Positions 1 to 7,473 are shown, numbered from the stretch's first letter. The stretch is DNA of 23,406 nt from an uncultured Erysipelotrichaceae bacterium (GCA_937900565.1 CALCFG010000128.1:1-23406), one strand, 5' to 3'. A program made the numbers and translations. The notes: generated by a model not told the origin, from the sequence alone.

Positions 1-281
1 CCAAACGGAAACAATGAACCGAGAAGTAACATCAATTGATCCAATGTATGCGTGATTAATCCATAAATAATCGTAATCACCAAAGTTACGATAATAAAGA
101 TAAATCCTCCGAATGTTGGTGTTTTAGCTTTCTTTTGAAATTGCTCCAATGCATATTCACTAACTTCTTGATTGGCATCTTTCTTTTTCAAAAATGAAAT
201 CCAAAACGGCATAATAATACAAACCGTTATAAAGCTAAGCAAAAATGGGATAGTTAATGAAAAAATAATATTTAAATCCAT
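1..281 (-). CDS. mraY: MraY, phospho-MurNAc-pentapeptide transferase (5' part only)
   Basis: The first 93 codons are present; the gene runs off the left edge. MraY transfers phospho-MurNAc-pentapeptide from UDP to undecaprenyl phosphate, making lipid I on the inner face of the membrane. The N-terminus (MDLNIIFSLTIPFLLSF) is a membrane helix, followed by a cytoplasmic loop with the family motif TPTFGG and a second hydrophobic helix. The loop before it reads VSEYALEQFQKKAK rather than the usual IREEGP-SH-KK form, so it is a divergent member. The ATG at 281 has an AAAGGA Shine-Dalgarno that overlaps the end of the penicillin-binding protein gene; only 5 nt separate them, so they are co-transcribed. 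Identification rests on the motif, the membrane pattern and the position in the cluster. Confidence 0.88.
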   Translation of the reverse strand, partial: MDLNIIFSLTIPFLLSFITVCIIMPFWISFLKKKDANQEVSEYALEQFQKKAKTPTFGGFIFIIVTLVITIIYGLITHTLDQLMLLLGSLFPF

Positions 282-286
282 AAAAG

Positions 287-2536
287 TTATTCCTTTGATA
301 ATTTAATTTCCAATACATCATTCTTACTGACGTATGTGCCTGGTGGAATGCTTTGTTCAATCACTCGACCAAGTCCTTCAATTTTAACATCAATCCCGCA
401 TAATTCCCAAAGGCTCGTGACATCTTTACGTGTCCAACCAGTCATATCGACCATTTCAAAGCCATTAGCCTCCATCAACAAGAAAACTTTTGTATTGGAA
501 TTTACTTGTGTATTTGCTGCAGGGTATTGATTAACAACACGATCTCCTTGCCCAATAACAACAACTTGAGCATTAAGATCAGCAAATTGTTCATTGACAT
601 AATTCCACGAATGATTAACGCAATTAGGCATTGTAAAAGTAGTCACTTCAGATGATAAATTAACATCCACTTCTTGGCTGACTTCTTCTCCATCGTTCGT
701 GTTTTGATCATCTATAATATTAAAGTACAATGCAACTTTCCGTAATAAAGTAGTTACCGCATCCGTTTTATAATGAGCATCAGCATCATATGGCCCTTCA
801 AATGCATAGTAAACCATATATTGCGGATCTTCAGCTGGAAAAGCCAACATTACTGAGTTAATTGTATAGCCACTTTCATATGAGCCATCGACAATAACTT
901 GAGTCGTTCCTGTTTTTCCGGATACTTTACATTCCGGGATTGCATAATATTTCGCAGTTCCTTGTGGATCAGATACTACACGTTCTAACAATGCTTGCAT
1001 TGCAATGGCAGTGGATTCACTAATTGGTTGACCGCTAATTTGTGTACCTCCTTGATAAATGACTTTTTGAGAGTCATAGGCATCTTTAATCGATTCAATC
1101 ACATAAGGCACTTTCATTGAACCATCTCCAAAAATCGCACTGTAAGCTTGCAAAAGTTGCAAGGTAGTGTATGTGCTTCCTTGCCCATACGTATTAGTGA
1201 TTTTATCAGTTGACCAATTATACACTTTTACCCCAGTGGCTTCATCAAAACCATATGCATTTGTTTTTTTAAACAGCCCAAAGGCATCCATGTATTCTTC
1301 ATACGTTTCTGGGGTCATAACTTCTGTAATTAACGATGCAGCAATCGTATTGGCGGATAAAATAAGTCCATAATCATATGGAATCCAACCATATTGTTTC
1401 CAACGGGAGTTAGTAATGCGGTTACCTGTATTGTAATTTACACGAACTGGATTATTATTACGGTCTGCTGTGAAATAGAAATCATTGGAATTCACCAACG
1501 CTTCGCCATCATAATTACCCGTATCCATTGCTGCTGCCCAAGCAATGGATTTAATGGTAGAGCCAGCTTCATAAGGTAATTGTGAACCAAAGTCGTTGTA
1601 TTCCTCAATATCCAATACATTAGGATCAAAACTAGGGTATTGCCCCCAACCAACGATTCTTCCCGTATCAATTTCACTGACAGCACCCCACACGCGAGTA
1701 ACATCAAAATCATTAACCGTTTGCTGAAAAGCTTCTTCCAATGCTTCTTGTACTGTTTTTTCTAATGTTAAGGTTATATTATTTCCATTAATGGCAGGTG
1801 TTTCTTCTACTTTCATACCTGGTAAAATAAATCCATTTTTATCGGATTGATATTTTTTATAACCATTGCTTCCAGCTAAATATTGATTAAACTTTAGCTC
1901 CAATCCCATTTTTCCTACTGTAGATCCACTTTCATCCGTTTGAGCAAAACCAATTAAATTAGAGGCAAATGTACCTAATGGATAAGAACGTTGAATACTA
2001 TCGGTAAATTCAATTCCTGGTAAATTGAACGATTGAATTAAATCTTTTGTTTCTTTACTTAAATTACGTGCCTTGGTTCCTAATTCAGTTTGATATAAAC
2101 CTTTTTCTTTACCCGAGGTTAGATAAGATAAAATTTCTTCTTCACTCATTCCCAAAGGTCCCGCCAACATACTAGCGGTATATTCCAAATCTTTAACATA
2201 GGCAATTTCACCATTCATACTTGGTCGTTTATCATTTAAGATGCACACAATATTATATGTCCGAATATCTTGAGCAATGATCTCACCATTGTAATCATAG
2301 ATATAACCTCTAGTAGCCTGGATTTGTTTTTCTTGAATATTTGCTTTAGCTGCATATTCTTTTAACGATTCCCCACTTAAAAAGTGTTGCTGCATGATAG
2401 TAACCCAAAAAACATTGACACTGAGTAACCCCATTATCGCCAATGTTATGATTTGTATGAGTTGAATGTTATGATTCAATGAATCTTTACTTTTCTTTTT
2501 CTTCTTTTGTTTAAATAATTCCATCCTATTGTCCAT
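287..2536 (-). CDS. ftsI: Class B penicillin-binding protein with PASTA domains (FtsI/PBP2B type)
   Basis: This is a septal peptidoglycan transpeptidase of 749 residues. There is a short basic cytoplasmic N-terminus, a membrane anchor at about 24-48, a dimerisation region (RGYIYDYNGEIIA at about 76-88), a transpeptidase domain and two C-terminal PASTA-like repeats (about 635-749). All three catalytic motifs are visible: STIK with nucleophile S326, SAN at 394-396 and KTG at 541-543. PASTA domains bind muropeptides or beta-lactams in related proteins. The ORF overlaps ftsL by 11 nt. A second in-frame ATG at 2524, just after the ftsL stop, is also possible and would suit termination-reinitiation. 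No good Shine-Dalgarno precedes either start. Lying between ftsL and mraY, it corresponds to Bacillus pbpB/spoVD; only one such gene is present here. Confidence 0.93.
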   Translation of the reverse strand: MDNRMELFKQKKKKKSKDSLNHNIQLIQIITLAIMGLLSVNVFWVTIMQQHFLSGESLKEYAAKANIQEKQIQATRGYIYDYNGEIIAQDIRTYNIVCILNDKRPSMNGEIAYVKDLEYTASMLAGPLGMSEEEILSYLTSGKEKGLYQTELGTKARNLSKETKDLIQSFNLPGIEFTDSIQRSYPLGTFASNLIGFAQTDESGSTVGKMGLELKFNQYLAGSNGYKKYQSDKNGFILPGMKVEETPAINGNNITLTLEKTVQEALEEAFQQTVNDFDVTRVWGAVSEIDTGRIVGWGQYPSFDPNVLDIEEYNDFGSQLPYEAGSTIKSIAWAAAMDTGNYDGEALVNSNDFYFTADRNNNPVRVNYNTGNRITNSRWKQYGWIPYDYGLILSANTIAASLITEVMTPETYEEYMDAFGLFKKTNAYGFDEATGVKVYNWSTDKITNTYGQGSTYTTLQLLQAYSAIFGDGSMKVPYVIESIKDAYDSQKVIYQGGTQISGQPISESTAIAMQALLERVVSDPQGTAKYYAIPECKVSGKTGTTQVIVDGSYESGYTINSVMLAFPAEDPQYMVYYAFEGPYDADAHYKTDAVTTLLRKVALYFNIIDDQNTNDGEEVSQEVDVNLSSEVTTFTMPNCVNHSWNYVNEQFADLNAQVVVIGQGDRVVNQYPAANTQVNSNTKVFLLMEANGFEMVDMTGWTRKDVTSLWELCGIDVKIEGLGRVIEQSIPPGTYVSKNDVLEIKLSKE

Positions 2537-2873
2537 CTACAGTGACAATGTTGTTTTGGTTAGTTTCCAAACCAGCATCTTGGGCAATGTTAGTAACTCT
2601 TTCGCGTGAATTTAACGCTTGGATTTCTACTTTCATTGCATCATTTTCAACTTGTAATGAACTTATTTTACTCTGAATCTCTTGTTGTTCCATACTTAAA
2701 TTAATATTATATGAACGTAAGAACAAACTGCAGCCCAACCACATAAGCAATGAGCAAGCAAAAAGCAAGATGCCAAAGCGATAGAATAGTGGCATTTTTA
2801 CTGTTTTTCTTTTGGATTTATTTCTTAATTTGACTGATTGATTCATTGTTGGGTTTGCAATTAATTGACTCAT
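2526..2873 (-). CDS. ftsL: Cell division protein FtsL
   Basis: A 115-residue bitopic protein with a basic N-terminal cytoplasmic tail (NKSKRKTVKMP), one membrane helix at about 32-52 (GILLFACSLLMWLGCSLFL) and an extracellular coiled coil (about 58-95) of the leucine-zipper type. FtsL, with DivIC/FtsB, activates septal wall synthesis by the FtsI-type enzyme encoded next. Sequence similarity in this family is always weak, so the call relies on size, topology and position between rsmH and the penicillin-binding protein gene. The start overlaps the rsmH stop as ATGA, with an AAGGAT Shine-Dalgarno inside rsmH, so translation is probably coupled. Confidence 0.85.
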   Translation of the reverse strand: MSQLIANPTMNQSVKLRNKSKRKTVKMPLFYRFGILLFACSLLMWLGCSLFLRSYNINLSMEQQEIQSKISSLQVENDAMKVEIQALNSRERVTNIAQDAGLETNQNNIVTVDGQ

Positions 2874-3817
2874 AATTTTATCCTTCTTATACTTCTTAGT
2901 CGCGCACTATGCGCACGATTGTTTGTTTCCAATTCTTTTTGTCCACTGACTATACTTTTTCGGGTTAGTAATTCATAGTCAGGTGTCGGAAGTTGGTCTT
3001 GCCTTAAAGGAATTTTTCCACTTGGCATTTTTACACTCGATTTTTCTTTAAATAAGTGTTTTACAAATCGATCCTCCAATGATTGAAATGTAATCACAGA
3101 GCAGATACCATTTAAATTAAGCATTGCTAACGCTTGATTTAAACCTTGATCCAATGCATCCAATTCTTGATTTACTTCAATGCGTAATGCTTGAAATATT
3201 TTCTTAGCAGGATGCCCTTTTTGTTTTAGTACCTTATTGGGTAAACATTGTTTAATAATATCTACCAATTGAAATGTTGTTTCAATTGGTTGAATACAAC
3301 GCATCTCAATAATCTTTTTTGCAATTGGGTAAGCAAACTTTTCTTCACCATAATCACGGAAAATACGGCATAAATTGTCCAAATCATAAGAATTGACAAT
3401 ATAATAAGCATCCAATGATTGGCTTTGATCCATACGCATGTCTAAGCGTGCATCAAACCGGTAAGAAAAGCCACGACTTGGATCATCAAATTGCGGTGAT
3501 GATACACCTAAGTCAAATACAATTCCGTCCACTAAATTAATATTCAATAAACGCAATTGGTGGGATAATTGTTTAAAATCGGCATGAATTAATGTTACTC
3601 GTTTATCATCTTTGAATCGATTTGCACAATAATCAATAGCATTTTGATCTTTATCAAAGCAAACTAGTCTTCCTCTATCATTTAACTTTTCCAAGATCTT
3701 TGCACTATGACCACCTCTTCCAGTTGTCATATCAACATAGATACCTTCGGGTACAATGTGCATACTATTGATTGTTTCGTCGAGCAAAACAGAGATATGT
3801 TGATTATATTGGCTCAT
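2870..3817 (-). CDS. rsmH: 16S rRNA (cytosine(1402)-N(4))-methyltransferase RsmH
   Basis: RsmH (MraW) uses S-adenosylmethionine to methylate N4 of C1402 in the 16S rRNA decoding centre. At 315 residues it is of normal family length. The N-terminus has the family pattern HISVLLDETINSM, then the SAM-binding loop VDMTTGRGGHSA (about 28-39). Further motifs are FDLGVSSPQFDDPSRGFSYR, GHPAKKIFQALRIEVN and VITFQSLEDRFVK, all characteristic of the family. It is the second gene of the mraZ cluster: its ATG overlaps the mraZ stop as ATGA and its TGA overlaps the ftsL start the same way, giving a tightly coupled unit. Confidence 0.97.
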   Translation of the reverse strand: MSQYNQHISVLLDETINSMHIVPEGIYVDMTTGRGGHSAKILEKLNDRGRLVCFDKDQNAIDYCANRFKDDKRVTLIHADFKQLSHQLRLLNINLVDGIVFDLGVSSPQFDDPSRGFSYRFDARLDMRMDQSQSLDAYYIVNSYDLDNLCRIFRDYGEEKFAYPIAKKIIEMRCIQPIETTFQLVDIIKQCLPNKVLKQKGHPAKKIFQALRIEVNQELDALDQGLNQALAMLNLNGICSVITFQSLEDRFVKHLFKEKSSVKMPSGKIPLRQDQLPTPDYELLTRKSIVSGQKELETNNRAHSARLRSIRRIKL

Positions 3818-4245
3818 ATTAGAAAATCCGTCATACTTTCTGCAACTTCTTCGAAGCTTGCTTCATTAGCTACGTTGTAAGCTTCCCATAACGGTTGTGC
3901 CCATAATTCAACATGGTTACCAACACCCACAACGACAACTTCCTTTTCAAACTTCCCTTCACTCATTAATGTATTACACAATTGAATTCTTCCTTGACCA
4001 TCAAATTCACAAGTATCCGCTTTGGATGCAATAGCACGCACAAAGCTGCGTGCTTCTTTTTTGGTTGAAGGAATCTTACTTAACTTGTCCATTAACGTTT
4101 GAAAATCAGACTCAGAGTATACACTTAAACAACCGTCCAAACCTTTCGTGACAATGCACGAAGTCCCAAACTCATTGCGAAACTTCGCTGGCATACTCAG
4201 ACGATTTTTGTTATCTAATTTGTGTTTAAACGTCCCTATAAACAT
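3814..4245 (-). CDS. mraZ: Transcriptional regulator MraZ
   Basis: MraZ is an AbrB-fold DNA-binding protein, first gene and autoregulator of dcw operons. With the start at 4245 it has 143 residues and the normal N-terminus MFIGTFKHKLDNKNRLSMPA. The two halves are SpoVT/AbrB-like repeats, each with a DxKxR or DGQGR signature (NKNRLSMP near residue 12 and FDGQGRIQL near 90). An upstream in-frame GTG at 4269 would add eight residues, but that GTG belongs to one of the 10-bp-phased MraZ boxes and the extension does not match the family, so I reject it. The Shine-Dalgarno is weak. The gene overlaps rsmH by 4 nt. It probably represses its own promoter through the boxes at 4255-4289. Confidence 0.95.
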   Translation of the reverse strand: MFIGTFKHKLDNKNRLSMPAKFRNEFGTSCIVTKGLDGCLSVYSESDFQTLMDKLSKIPSTKKEARSFVRAIASKADTCEFDGQGRIQLCNTLMSEGKFEKEVVVVGVGNHVELWAQPLWEAYNVANEASFEEVAESMTDFLI

Positions 4246-4254
4246 AACTTTAAT

Positions 4255-4289
4255 ACCACAGTGTCCCACTATTCCCCACTTTTTGACAC
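4255..4289 (-). promoter_or_regulatory. MraZ operator: four 10-bp-spaced boxes
   Basis: Read on the minus strand there are four 5-mers with identical 5-nt gaps: GTGTC (4285-4289), GTGGG (4275-4279), GTGGG (4265-4269) and GTGGT (4255-4259). MraZ of other bacteria binds direct repeats of TGGG-like boxes with 10-bp periodicity before mraZ, so this fits autoregulation. The boxes lie between the predicted -10 element and the mraZ start, inside the transcribed leader, so binding would block promoter clearance. The box nearest the gene is 9 nt from the ATG. Confidence 0.85.
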
Positions 4290-4298
4290 TGCAATAAC

Positions 4299-4327
4299 AT
4301 TATGGACTATATTTTTTGTAAACTCAA
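4299..4327 (-). promoter_or_regulatory. Promoter of the mraZ-rsmH-ftsL-ftsI-mraY cluster
   Basis: On the minus strand, -35 TTGAGT (4322-4327) and -10 CATAAT (4299-4304) are separated by exactly 17 nt, a good sigma-A-type match. Transcription would start near 4292, giving a leader of about 47 nt that contains the MraZ boxes. The -35 lies directly after the second rpmF terminator, so the cluster is insulated from upstream transcription. Confidence 0.75.
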
Positions 4328-4329
4328 CA

Positions 4330-4366
4330 TAAAAAGACACAATTTCTTCATATGAAAGAAACTGTG
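4330..4366 (-). terminator. Second of two tandem terminators after rpmF
   Basis: On the minus strand an 11-bp stem with one G-U pair (arms at 4356-4366 and 4338-4348, 7-nt loop) is followed by TCTTTTTAT. It sits between the first rpmF terminator and the mraZ promoter, and would catch read-through. Confidence 0.7.
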
Positions 4367-4386
4367 CCATAATTTGTTATTCAAAA

Positions 4387-4418
4387 TAAAAAAAGACTTT
4401 CGAATCTTATCGAAAGCC
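4387..4418 (-). terminator. Rho-independent terminator of yceD-rpmF
   Basis: On the minus strand a 9-bp stem with one G-U pair (GGCTTTCGA, loop TAAGAT, TCGAAAGTC) is followed at once by a T run. It begins at the last base of the rpmF stop codon. Confidence 0.88.
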
Positions 4419-4567
4419 TATTTGCTACCACAATTTGCACAAGCGTGATGAGGAAGTTTATATTCTCCACAACTTGGACATTTAACTAAAGTAGGCGCAG
4501 TTAATTTGAAATGCGTTCTACGTTTTGCAGTACGTGATTTAGAATTTCTTCTTTGTTGAACAGCCAT
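4418..4567 (-). CDS. rpmF: Ribosomal protein bL32
   Basis: A 49-residue large-subunit protein starting MAVQQRRNSKSRTAKRR and ending HACANCGSK. The basic N-terminus lies against 23S rRNA. Two pairs of cysteines (CPSC and CANC) form the zinc ribbon, so this is the zinc-binding version of L32. A strong GGAGG Shine-Dalgarno sits 8 nt before the ATG. It follows yceD by 26 nt, the conserved yceD-rpmF pairing of most bacteria, and ends in a terminator. The gene is short and easily missed. Confidence 0.96.
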   Translation of the reverse strand: MAVQQRRNSKSRTAKRRTHFKLTAPTLVKCPSCGEYKLPHHACANCGSK

Positions 4568-4593
4568 TGTTACACCTCCAAACGTATATATTT

Positions 4594-5112
4594 TTATTCT
4601 TCAAACTTAAATTCTTTAAGCTTGGCTAATCGAGGATCTACCTCCTGATTTTTGGATTGTTCATACTCCTTCTCGGAAAGGATCCTCCAACCATCTCCAC
4701 TAGGATACTTGATTTTTCCTTTTTTGACAACATTTATTGGAATTTCTAATAAGATTCTTTCATAAATAAATGGTAACAAATCCAGATAATCATGTTCTAA
4801 GACAATAACATCGTCACTTTCACTTTCTTCAAAGCTAAAGCAATCCATATATTCACAATCAATATCCACATCCACCGGCTCATTGGTTAATGAACACGGG
4901 CAGACAATAATTCCCTTTAAATGCATTTCAAATTCATACAAATCTGCTCCAGGTAACGCACTACCTTTCCCCGTTACATGAATGGATTTTGTTTCTAAAA
5001 TGCGCGGATAATTAACGAATGCATCTTTTCCAAATGTTAATGTTTCATCAATAGTAATATATTCTCTTTCCAATTGTTCTAACTCTTTGCGAGTAAATTT
5101 AATTTTATCCAT
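4594..5112 (-). CDS. yceD: YceD/DUF177 family protein
   Basis: A 172-residue cytosolic protein of the DUF177 (YceD, Bacillus YlbN) family. The family is linked to 23S rRNA or large-subunit assembly because it nearly always precedes rpmF, as here. Visible features are the central cysteine region (GIIVCPCSLTNEPVDVDI), an acidic stretch, and the conserved end GDGWRILSEKEYEQ ... DPRLAKLKEFKFEE. There is no Shine-Dalgarno; instead a perfect -10 TATAAT lies 6 nt before the ATG, so the mRNA is probably leaderless. It diverges from tmcAL with only 47 nt between the starts. The precise biochemical function is not established for most members. Confidence 0.92.
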   Translation of the reverse strand: MDKIKFTRKELEQLEREYITIDETLTFGKDAFVNYPRILETKSIHVTGKGSALPGADLYEFEMHLKGIIVCPCSLTNEPVDVDIDCEYMDCFSFEESESDDVIVLEHDYLDLLPFIYERILLEIPINVVKKGKIKYPSGDGWRILSEKEYEQSKNQEVDPRLAKLKEFKFEE

Positions 5113-5118
5113 GACAGT

Positions 5119-5124
5119 ATTATA
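5119..5124 (-). promoter_or_regulatory. Candidate -10 element of yceD (leaderless)
   Basis: TATAAT on the minus strand ends 6 nt before the yceD ATG, which places the expected transcription start on the start codon. I see no good -35 at 16-18 nt. The missing Shine-Dalgarno supports leaderless expression. Confidence 0.5.
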
Positions 5125-5146
5125 GCTTATTTCTAATACTTTCCTG

Positions 5147-5152
5147 TATAAT
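5147..5152 (+). promoter_or_regulatory. Candidate -10 element of tmcAL (leaderless)
   Basis: TATAAT lies 7 nt before the tmcAL ATG and is preceded by TG. No clear -35 is visible. Its would-be -35 zone overlaps the opposing yceD -10 at 5119-5124, so the two promoters may compete for RNA polymerase. Confidence 0.5.
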
Positions 5153-5159
5153 TTTTACT

Positions 5160-6278
5160 ATGAAAATTTTAGGAATCATTGCTGAATATAATCCATTTCA
5201 TCTCGGACATCGTTATCATTTGAATAAAGCGAAACAATTAATTCACCCAGATTTAACCATTGTTGTGATGAGTGGCAATATTACACAACGGGGAGAATTT
5301 ACTATAGTGGATAAACTTACCCGTGCTAAGCAAGCAATTAATGAAGGGATTGATCTAGTGATTGAACTTCCTTTTTGTTATACCAATCAATGCGCTGATA
5401 TATTTGCAAAACGCAGCATTGATATTTTAGCTGCACTTAATGTAACTGATATAGTTTTTGGCAGCGAATGCAATAATTTAATGTTATTGCAACAAGTTGC
5501 CGAACTACCCATAATCGCAGACCACTTAAAAGAATCATTACAAACCGGTGCTTCCTACGCCGCTAGTTTAACGTATGGTAGCTCTAGTTTTGCAAGCAAC
5601 GATATTTTAGGAATTGCTTATTTAAAGGCTTTAAAAAATTATCCTACTATTAAAGCCCATACCATCGCACGCACGAATGATTACCATGCTACGCAATTAG
5701 AATCCATTTCCAGTGCAAAAGCAATCCGGACCCAATTTTTTAATGGTGCAGATATCGGTCATCATACTCCTTTAGCAAATCAAATTAACGCCTTTCATCC
5801 AAATACATGGAATGATTACTTTCCAATACTAAAACAAACCTTGATTGCTTTACCCAGCAATTATTTACGTAATATTCATTTAGTTAGCGAAGGCATTGAA
5901 ATGCATTTGAGAAAATGCATTTTAGAATCTACAGATTTTAATCAATTTATTCATCAAGCGACAACCAAGCGCTATACCACTTCTCGTATTCAACGCACTT
6001 TAGTTAATATATTAATTGGTTTAACAAAAGATACAATGCAATCCATCAATTCAACAATTGTTCATCCGTTAGCGTTTAACAATCATGGAAAGGCTTATTT
6101 AAATAACGCAAAATTTGATAGTAATATCGCAATGGTTAATCGCATCAATCAACTACCAACGCAAATTAAGGCCAGTTGGATCAATGCAGAACGAATCTAT
6201 TATTTATTCCATCATTCCGTAAATCCACTAACTCAACAAGGCCCAATTTATATCGATACAACTAAAAAAGATACTTAA
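5160..6278 (+). CDS. tmcAL: tRNA(Met) cytidine acetate ligase TmcAL (YlbM)
   Basis: A 372-residue nucleotidyltransferase-fold enzyme. TmcAL of Bacillus uses acetate and ATP to make N4-acetylcytidine at the wobble position of elongator tRNA-Met. The start MKILGIIAEYNPFHLGHRYH contains the HxGH nucleotide-binding motif (14-17). The second family motif is VVMSGNITQRGEF, with VIELPFCYTNQCADIFA and GSECN following. It is slightly shorter than Bacillus YlbM (about 400 residues), mainly in the C-terminal tRNA-binding part. There is no Shine-Dalgarno; a -10 hexamer lies 7 nt upstream. In Bacillus ylbM also adjoins the yceD-rpmF pair. The gene ends within a terminator shared with tagD. Confidence 0.93.
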   Translation: MKILGIIAEYNPFHLGHRYHLNKAKQLIHPDLTIVVMSGNITQRGEFTIVDKLTRAKQAINEGIDLVIELPFCYTNQCADIFAKRSIDILAALNVTDIVFGSECNNLMLLQQVAELPIIADHLKESLQTGASYAASLTYGSSSFASNDILGIAYLKALKNYPTIKAHTIARTNDYHATQLESISSAKAIRTQFFNGADIGHHTPLANQINAFHPNTWNDYFPILKQTLIALPSNYLRNIHLVSEGIEMHLRKCILESTDFNQFIHQATTKRYTTSRIQRTLVNILIGLTKDTMQSINSTIVHPLAFNNHGKAYLNNAKFDSNIAMVNRINQLPTQIKASWINAERIYYLFHHSVNPLTQQGPIYIDTTKKDT

Positions 6279-6291
6279 GCAGTATCTTTTT
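6265..6291. terminator. Bidirectional terminator between tmcAL and tagD
   Basis: A perfect 11-bp stem (AAAAAGATACT, loop TAAGC, AGTATCTTTTT) carries a T run on both strands. It starts in the last codons of tmcAL, includes its TAA in the loop, and touches the tagD stop, serving both converging genes. Confidence 0.9.
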
Positions 6292-6682
6292 ATTGCAATT
6301 GACCATGCAATGAAGCTTTAATTTGTGTGGTAGAAATCCCTTCAGTACGCGGCAAATAGATGATCTCACAATTTTTTAAATCATCAAATTTACCTTTCCA
6401 ATCATCCCCCATTACAAAGACATCGACATGATATTTATCAATATCATCTTGTTTTTGTTCCCATGTATATTCTGGAATAACCTTATCCACATACCGTATA
6501 GCTTCAACCATTTCTTTACGTGTTTGATAATCGTAATAAGCGTGCTTCCCTTTAATGGCATTAAATTCATCACTGCTTAAAACTACAATCAGATAATCAC
6601 CCAACGCTTTAGCCCGTTTTAAAAGCCGAATATGTCCAGGATGCAATAAATCAAAAGTACCATAAGTAATTACAGTTTTCAT
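6290..6682 (-). CDS. tagD: Glycerol-3-phosphate cytidylyltransferase
   Basis: A 130-residue enzyme making CDP-glycerol from CTP and sn-glycerol 3-phosphate, the precursor for glycerol-containing wall teichoic acids and related polymers. It shows the whole family signature: YGTFDLLHPGH with HxGH at 14-17, VMGDDWKGKFD, and RTEGISTTQIK near the C-terminus. Length is standard for TagD/TarD. It has an AAAGG Shine-Dalgarno and follows ymdB by 17 nt, so it is probably the last gene of the rny-ymdB transcription unit, an unusual place for it. No other teichoic-acid gene lies in the window, so which polymer it serves cannot be told. Confidence 0.95.
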   Translation of the reverse strand: MKTVITYGTFDLLHPGHIRLLKRAKALGDYLIVVLSSDEFNAIKGKHAYYDYQTRKEMVEAIRYVDKVIPEYTWEQKQDDIDKYHVDVFVMGDDWKGKFDDLKNCEIIYLPRTEGISTTQIKASLHGQLQ

Positions 6683-6699
6683 ATTAATCCTTTCAAATG

Positions 6700-7473
6700 T
6701 TATGGGCGAATTTGTATTCGCTTAATCGTTTTAGCTTGCAATGTTTTCTCATCCAAACAAACGACAATTGCACAAATAATAGCTGGATTATCACTCGGTA
6801 AATAACGTGTCTTTTTGCCACGATATAATTGCAATGATTCATGAATATCTCTTCCCAATACAGAATCATAAGCTCCAACCATTCCCACATCACTAATAAA
6901 TGCACACCCATTTTTAATCATTTCATCCGCTGTTTGCACATGAGTATGCGTTCCATAAATAATTGAACATCTATTATTGAATATTTCAAAAAATGCACGT
7001 TTTTCTGCTGTTGCTTCCCCATGAAAATCTACGATTACACAATCGTTTTTGTCAATCGTCTTTAATGCCTGATGCATTAAATCAAAACAAGAGCAGGATG
7101 GTTCAGGTAACATAAAGGCATTCCCCAATACATTAATTACATGTATACACTGTCCATTGACTTCGAATATTTTATCTCCAAACCCATTATTAATGCTTGG
7201 ATGATTGTTAGGATAAACCAATTTCGGACATAAATTCAACTCTTCAACAATATTATGCTTTGAAAACGCATGATTACCTAAAGTAATGCAATCCACACCC
7301 CATTGAGTGAATTCTTTATAAATTCGCGGTGTAATCCCTTTACCGTGGGCACTGTTTTCTCCATTAACGATTGTAAAATCTATTTTATATTTTTCTTTTA
7401 ACGGTGCCAGATAGCAAGAAAGAGCGGTACGACCGCTCTTACCTACTACATCTCCAAAAATGAGTATGTTCAT
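6700..7473 (-). CDS. ymdB: YmdB-family metallophosphoesterase
   Basis: A 257-residue dimetal phosphoesterase. Bacillus YmdB hydrolyses 2',3'-cyclic nucleotides and influences biofilm and sporulation decisions. Metal ligands appear in order: FGDVVG (D8), NGENSAHGKG (E39, N40), GNHAF (N67, H68), DFHGEATAEK (H151) and GTHTHVQTAD (H176, H178). This is the TIGR00282-type family, distinct from general phosphatases. Its ATG begins directly after the rny stop codon with no gap, so translation is very probably coupled to RNase Y, the usual neighbour. tagD follows 17 nt downstream. Confidence 0.94.
   Translation of the reverse strand: MNILIFGDVVGKSGRTALSCYLAPLKEKYKIDFTIVNGENSAHGKGITPRIYKEFTQWGVDCITLGNHAFSKHNIVEELNLCPKLVYPNNHPSINNGFGDKIFEVNGQCIHVINVLGNAFMLPEPSCSCFDLMHQALKTIDKNDCVIVDFHGEATAEKRAFFEIFNNRCSIIYGTHTHVQTADEMIKNGCAFISDVGMVGAYDSVLGRDIHESLQLYRGKKTRYLPSDNPAIICAIVVCLDEKTLQAKTIKRIQIRP

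Noticed and set aside
1167..1713. Long open frames opposite or inside the penicillin-binding protein gene
   Set aside because: They lack Shine-Dalgarno sequences and family motifs and lie within a strongly supported gene; I treat them as chance frames.
4246..4269. Upstream GTG start adding eight residues to MraZ
   Set aside because: It falls inside the 10-bp repeat array, and the ATG at 4245 gives the normal family N-terminus.
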